A stretch of 64,000 nucleotides of DNA from NCBI GenBank assembly GCA_947493585.1, contig CANLRI010000001.1, forward strand, positions 868,001 through 932,000, written 5' to 3'. This stretch comes from an uncultured Planococcus sp. (GTDB lineage Bacteria > Bacillota > Bacilli > Bacillales_A > Planococcaceae). Made by a program: the position numbers and the translations under genes. Under the pieces are notes generated by a model. That model was not told the DNA's origin, made no database searches, and saw nothing but the letters and a program-made list of their open reading frames with translations. Below are positions 61,501-64,000 of this stretch, piece by piece (the stretch's first letter is position 1; every line of letters begins with the position of its first letter).

Positions 61501-64000
61501 AAAACGGTGCGGCTGGTTCACCATTTAAATGAAGCCTATTCAGTAAAAATCGCGTTGAAAGAACTGATGATGTGTCAAAACATCAATGAAATGGCAGCGC
61601 TGTATGGATGCTGCGAAAACGTAATCGATACAAAACCGTCGGCATTAGCCGAAGTACCGGTTCGGCTTGACCCGTCATCCATGCAAAAATCCATGTACTA
61701 TATCGCGACAGAACATCCCGACTTGCCGATTTACAATATCCCGTTCATGCAAGAGCTGCCTGACAGGACTTGGAGTTCATCCGCTATAGCAGAGCGATTT
61801 AGCGGTATTCTTCAGCAAAACGATATCTTTCATTATTATTTTGGGCTGGATAATGAAAAAGGTGTTCAACTTCGGAAGCGAGAGGCCTTGCCGGCATCTT
61901 TCTTTGAAGTCGAAGTGGAAAACACAGAGCAATTTGTCCACTACAAAAATCGCGAACTGAATTACCGCTTTGATTTAAAAAATCCCGAAGAGCCACTGAT
62001 TCGCCTGACCTTGCTGCATTGCAATGGGAAGACGTGGCTGCTGCTGGTGATTCACCATATTATTTTTGATGGGGAATCGATGGGCGTTTTACTTGAGCAG
62101 TTGCTTAGTGAGAAAGATCCTGCATCTGGTACGAACCAGTTTGGTGAGTATTTGCAGAGTGTACCAAAGGAAGTTCCAGAAGAATCCATGGCTTTTTGGC
62201 GTACTCAATTAACTGGTGTGGAACGAAATATCAATTTTTCGAAGCCTCAAGGTTTTACTTATGATTATTCAGGCGCCATGCAAGAGCTGGCTGTCGACGA
62301 TGGCTTTGTGCGTGATTTAAACCGAATCTCCAAGAGCTGCCAAGTTTCGAAGTTTACTGTTTTGCTCACCTTGTACTCACACTTCCTCATGAACCATTAC
62401 AACCAGGACAGTGTAATTGTGGGCAGTCCCGTCTCGACGCGGAGCAGTGAATACGATCAAACGCTCGGCATGTTTTTGTCCTTCGTCCCATTTGTCAGCC
62501 GAAAAGAAAATGACTTGTCACTAGAAGCGCATTTAATCAACGCAAAATCAGGCCTCTACGATGTGCTTGAACATTCACAGCTCAGCTACAGCGATATATT
62601 AAAAGCGCAAGCGGATCCTGTGCGCAGCGACGGATTATCCCTGATTCAAACTGTGTTAAATTATCAAAGCGGAAATGGCGATTTGAACGAAATGACTTCC
62701 ATCAGCGACAGCCATTTAACAGCGCAGTTCCCGTTGTCTCTTACGTTTTATGACAATGAAAATTCAGTTATGCAAATCGAGTATTCGACTCAATTGTTCA
62801 GCAACAGCCAAATGAAAAAAATGATGGAGTTGTTCATGGAATGGGGCGGGAGAGTCTTATCCGATGCTGAACGTAAATTAGCCGAACATCCCTTATTGGG
62901 CGCGCAGCAAGTACAAGCTATTGCAGCAGGCAATAATCCGAACTTCAAGCAAGTCAACCGCCCGATGCAAGACTATTTAACCCCAATTAATTTTGGCAAT
63001 TCCGATATTGCTTTGGTCAGCAATCAGGCTAGCCTAAGCTACGCGGAGCTATTGGCGCGTATGGAGAACTTTAATCGAAAACTTCGGGAAGCGGGAGCGG
63101 CCAATGGAGACCGGGTAGTATTTTGTGGGACGCGCTCACTTGAGCAAGTGCTGGTCTATGCGAGCTGCTTGAAGTATGGCTATGTGTATATTCCGGTGGA
63201 TCAGCAGCATCCCATATCAAGATTGAAACAAATCATCACAGAAGCCAAGCCGCAGTTTGCGCTCTTTAGCCAGTTGACGGATACGGATGCCCTTGGCCAG
63301 TTAAAAGCATTGGGCGCACAGGAATTCGGTATAGCAAGTTATGAGCGGCGTAACGCAGCAACTGCGAAGAATGAAGAGTTGGCTTATATTTTGTATACAT
63401 CCGGAACTACCGGCAAACCAAAAGGCGCGAAACTTTCAAGATTCAATTTGGTTAACTTCATGTCTTCTTTAAAAGAAGATTACGGCATTCAACGTGATTG
63501 GAATGCCATTTATCTTTCGTCTATCTCCTTTGACGCCAGCATTTTTGAATTGACGGCGAATTTAATTCAAGGAAATGCTATTTATATCTTCACGGATGAT
63601 TATGCGGACCTGCCAGTGTTCATTGATAAAAATGACATAGATTTTATGGTCATCACACCTTCTTTATTGAGTGCATTCGATTTTTCTGCCTGCCGTTCAC
63701 TCAAGTTGATCGTCAGCGGTGGTGAAAAGTTTAAAAAGAATGAAACGCTGTCGTGGGAAGTGCGTGTGTTAAATGGATACGGCCCGACAGAAGCGTCCGT
63801 TTGCGTCTCCTATTCGACAAAACAATCCGAGCATAATGTGGGCATGGCGAATTCTAATTCTTGTGTTCTTGTAACAGATAAAGATGGCCACATTGTACCC
63901 GATGGAGTGGAGGGGGAAATTGCCTTGATGGGCCCTTCTGTCAGTAAGTCGTATATTGATGAAAATGACAATATTGGCCGCATCACGACTGCCCCTGAAA
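58600..64000 (+). CDS. Nonribosomal peptide synthetase 3 (C-A-T-C-A..., cut by window end)
   Basis: The frame is open from ATG 58600 to the last base; 1800 residues are visible. C ('HHLLLDGWS' from 129, the form expected after an epimerase), A4 ('TSGSSGQPKG' from 582, 'FDASNFE' at about 625), pocket by eye D-A-F-W-F-G-G-T-F, one change from a valine code; T (Ser 966 in 'YDVDSLKTV', lacking the usual Gly pair); C ('HHIIFDGES' from 1152); A5 ('TSGTTGKPKG' from 1600), pocket D-A-F-V-V-G-G-V-C, unassigned. There is no epimerase after A4, so residue four should stay L. GAGGTGAG precedes the start; ATG 58597 is also in frame. The 3' end is outside the window. Confidence 0.93.
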   Translation, partial: MKVVAVYPMTEMQKGIAYECALHDATNAYVSQAVIEIEYPDLAKYRNAWEAVLNKYEIFRTKFVFGHLKDDVQVVMDSANYNWEEQECRIEELHNLADALKTLHVNDLPLIKLNIFKTEDKTFLVWTFHHLLLDGWSMSTTLAKVDDAYQESSSFLEPDYTYSRYIKEVLSRDSANANMFWKGYLEGFSGERFPVITRHRSIAGFDEIHRILSVSQDSIAQYCKQHKISLAVFFQAAWAIVLKLYTGKNDVLFNVIESGRNSPAAQSTDLIGMTIERHPKRINLEMTQTIGELLEAIKMDDLNLQHQSALSVREEKKILSTEAGKELSNTSFVFENYPSAAKPKSYKISQGSELSTSDMTVSIGVLDHQVHMKLMFSKDMIDNQQGRDILSYLESVVEQLIGLEGEQSVQTVVNAQDLSTIVSSSSPVPFGKSYLDIIKQVSRFTPTKTAIYDGESRISYEQLAANCEMAINGLGGFSIADDQTVGIYMKRSHQSIELMIALQYLRIPYIHLDEKYGQSRIDYIVEDAKVAYIVTDDEMASPETFRELNTVHIKELHTQGNGQARVLTAETPEGGCAQIIYTSGSSGQPKGIKVTSDNILSFAAGHQFYAVRKEENFAQASSLAFDASNFEIWLPLFNGASITIVRDPVFDIYRWKQAIDDCQITTAWMTSGLFNTFVDLDFSLLVGLETIFVGGEALSPAHILKAYEQLPQLTLYNGYGPTELTTFTAVYQIPRDIPRNEAVPIGKLLKNAQAQIIGTDGQVRPIGVPGELIVATTRSALGYLNSPEKTEAVFVKKQTSEGVRTFYYTGDTVYFDGELLHYVRRKDNQIKLRGYRIELNEIESVLSQKQGIEQQAVVFNDDAIDAKYIEVFYVGTISDSELKAYLAQQLPSYMVPQKLTQIPRMPLNVNGKVDKAKLKAAALTESISNKEEAALPNEEFLKNISSFLGLPKIEGTNTLFDYDVDSLKTVRLVHHLNEAYSVKIALKELMMCQNINEMAALYGCCENVIDTKPSALAEVPVRLDPSSMQKSMYYIATEHPDLPIYNIPFMQELPDRTWSSSAIAERFSGILQQNDIFHYYFGLDNEKGVQLRKREALPASFFEVEVENTEQFVHYKNRELNYRFDLKNPEEPLIRLTLLHCNGKTWLLLVIHHIIFDGESMGVLLEQLLSEKDPASGTNQFGEYLQSVPKEVPEESMAFWRTQLTGVERNINFSKPQGFTYDYSGAMQELAVDDGFVRDLNRISKSCQVSKFTVLLTLYSHFLMNHYNQDSVIVGSPVSTRSSEYDQTLGMFLSFVPFVSRKENDLSLEAHLINAKSGLYDVLEHSQLSYSDILKAQADPVRSDGLSLIQTVLNYQSGNGDLNEMTSISDSHLTAQFPLSLTFYDNENSVMQIEYSTQLFSNSQMKKMMELFMEWGGRVLSDAERKLAEHPLLGAQQVQAIAAGNNPNFKQVNRPMQDYLTPINFGNSDIALVSNQASLSYAELLARMENFNRKLREAGAANGDRVVFCGTRSLEQVLVYASCLKYGYVYIPVDQQHPISRLKQIITEAKPQFALFSQLTDTDALGQLKALGAQEFGIASYERRNAATAKNEELAYILYTSGTTGKPKGAKLSRFNLVNFMSSLKEDYGIQRDWNAIYLSSISFDASIFELTANLIQGNAIYIFTDDYADLPVFIDKNDIDFMVITPSLLSAFDFSACRSLKLIVSGGEKFKKNETLSWEVRVLNGYGPTEASVCVSYSTKQSEHNVGMANSNSCVLVTDKDGHIVPDGVEGEIALMGPSVSKSYIDENDNIGRITTAPE

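Noticed and set aside
47110-64000. NRPS cluster as a siderophore pathway
   Set aside because: No dihydroxybenzoate, ornithine hydroxylase, cyclisation domain or siderophore uptake gene is visible, and the readable pockets are aliphatic.

Overview
The window looks like a chromosomal segment of a low-to-moderate GC Gram-positive of the Planococcaceae (Planococcus/Planomicrobium type). The reasons are strong AGGAGG-type ribosome binding sites, frequent GTG/TTG starts, lipoproteins and LytR-CpsA-Psr proteins, a Bacillus-style nag operon with a dre operator, and Sfp-type NRPS chemistry. No rRNA, tRNA, CRISPR array, insertion sequence or phage gene was seen. The genus assignment is inference from gene style, not a database match.

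Layout. (1) 1-8.5 kb: small metabolic and envelope genes, namely an alpha/beta hydrolase end, lipoproteins, two Nudix hydrolases, a decayed ATP-binding protein gene, a HAD dehalogenase-like protein, a peroxiredoxin, a VOC protein, a GNAT, a glycolipid-binding-domain protein, an ArsR-type regulator with a double-palindrome operator and an NlpC/P60 wall hydrolase. (2) 8.5-16.3 kb: a patatin phospholipase, a membrane acyltransferase, a lipoprotein with an apparent AUC start and a secreted cyclic-nucleotide phosphodiesterase/3'-nucleotidase. They are separated by long intergenic stretches holding two families of dispersed repeats. One family folds into a long hairpin whose helices show compensatory changes between copies. 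(3) 16.7-30.3 kb: a surface polysaccharide region with an epimerase, a glycosyltransferase, two paralogous small HTH-like proteins, an LCP ligase, an SGNH-like protein, the tyrosine-kinase module (modulator, kinase, PHP phosphatase), a truncated CapD-like dehydratase fused at the DNA level to a truncated pyruvyl transferase, a Wzx-like flippase, an F420H2-dehydrogenase-beta-like protein and galU. The stretch 25.35-29.27 kb is much more AT-rich than its surroundings. (4) 30.4-35.4 kb: an operon of a FadR-type regulator, an opine dehydrogenase-family enzyme and a polar amino-acid-type ABC transporter, with a 20-bp palindrome on its promoter. (5) 35.6-41.4 kb: N-acetylglucosamine uptake and catabolism (dre and cre-like sites, PTS EIICBA, nagA, nagB, nagR, an HPr, a SIS-domain protein). 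(6) 41.6-64 kb: a nonribosomal peptide gene cluster running off the right edge. It has an Sfp-type phosphopantetheinyl transferase, a five-gene leftward operon (PLDc_N protein and two ABC transporters), a divergent regulatory region with two palindromes, and three colinear NRPS genes.

How the cluster works together (family knowledge plus inference). The phosphopantetheinyl transferase would load the carrier domains. The three synthetases read C-A-T-E-C-A-T / C-A-T-E / C-A-T-C-A(cut). This predicts at least five residues: a D-configured valine-like residue first, an unassigned second, a D-configured aliphatic third, a valine-like fourth and an unassigned fifth. The two ABC systems are plausible export or self-protection. 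No thioesterase or tailoring enzyme lies inside the window, so the end of the assembly line must be to the right. I do not recognise the product.
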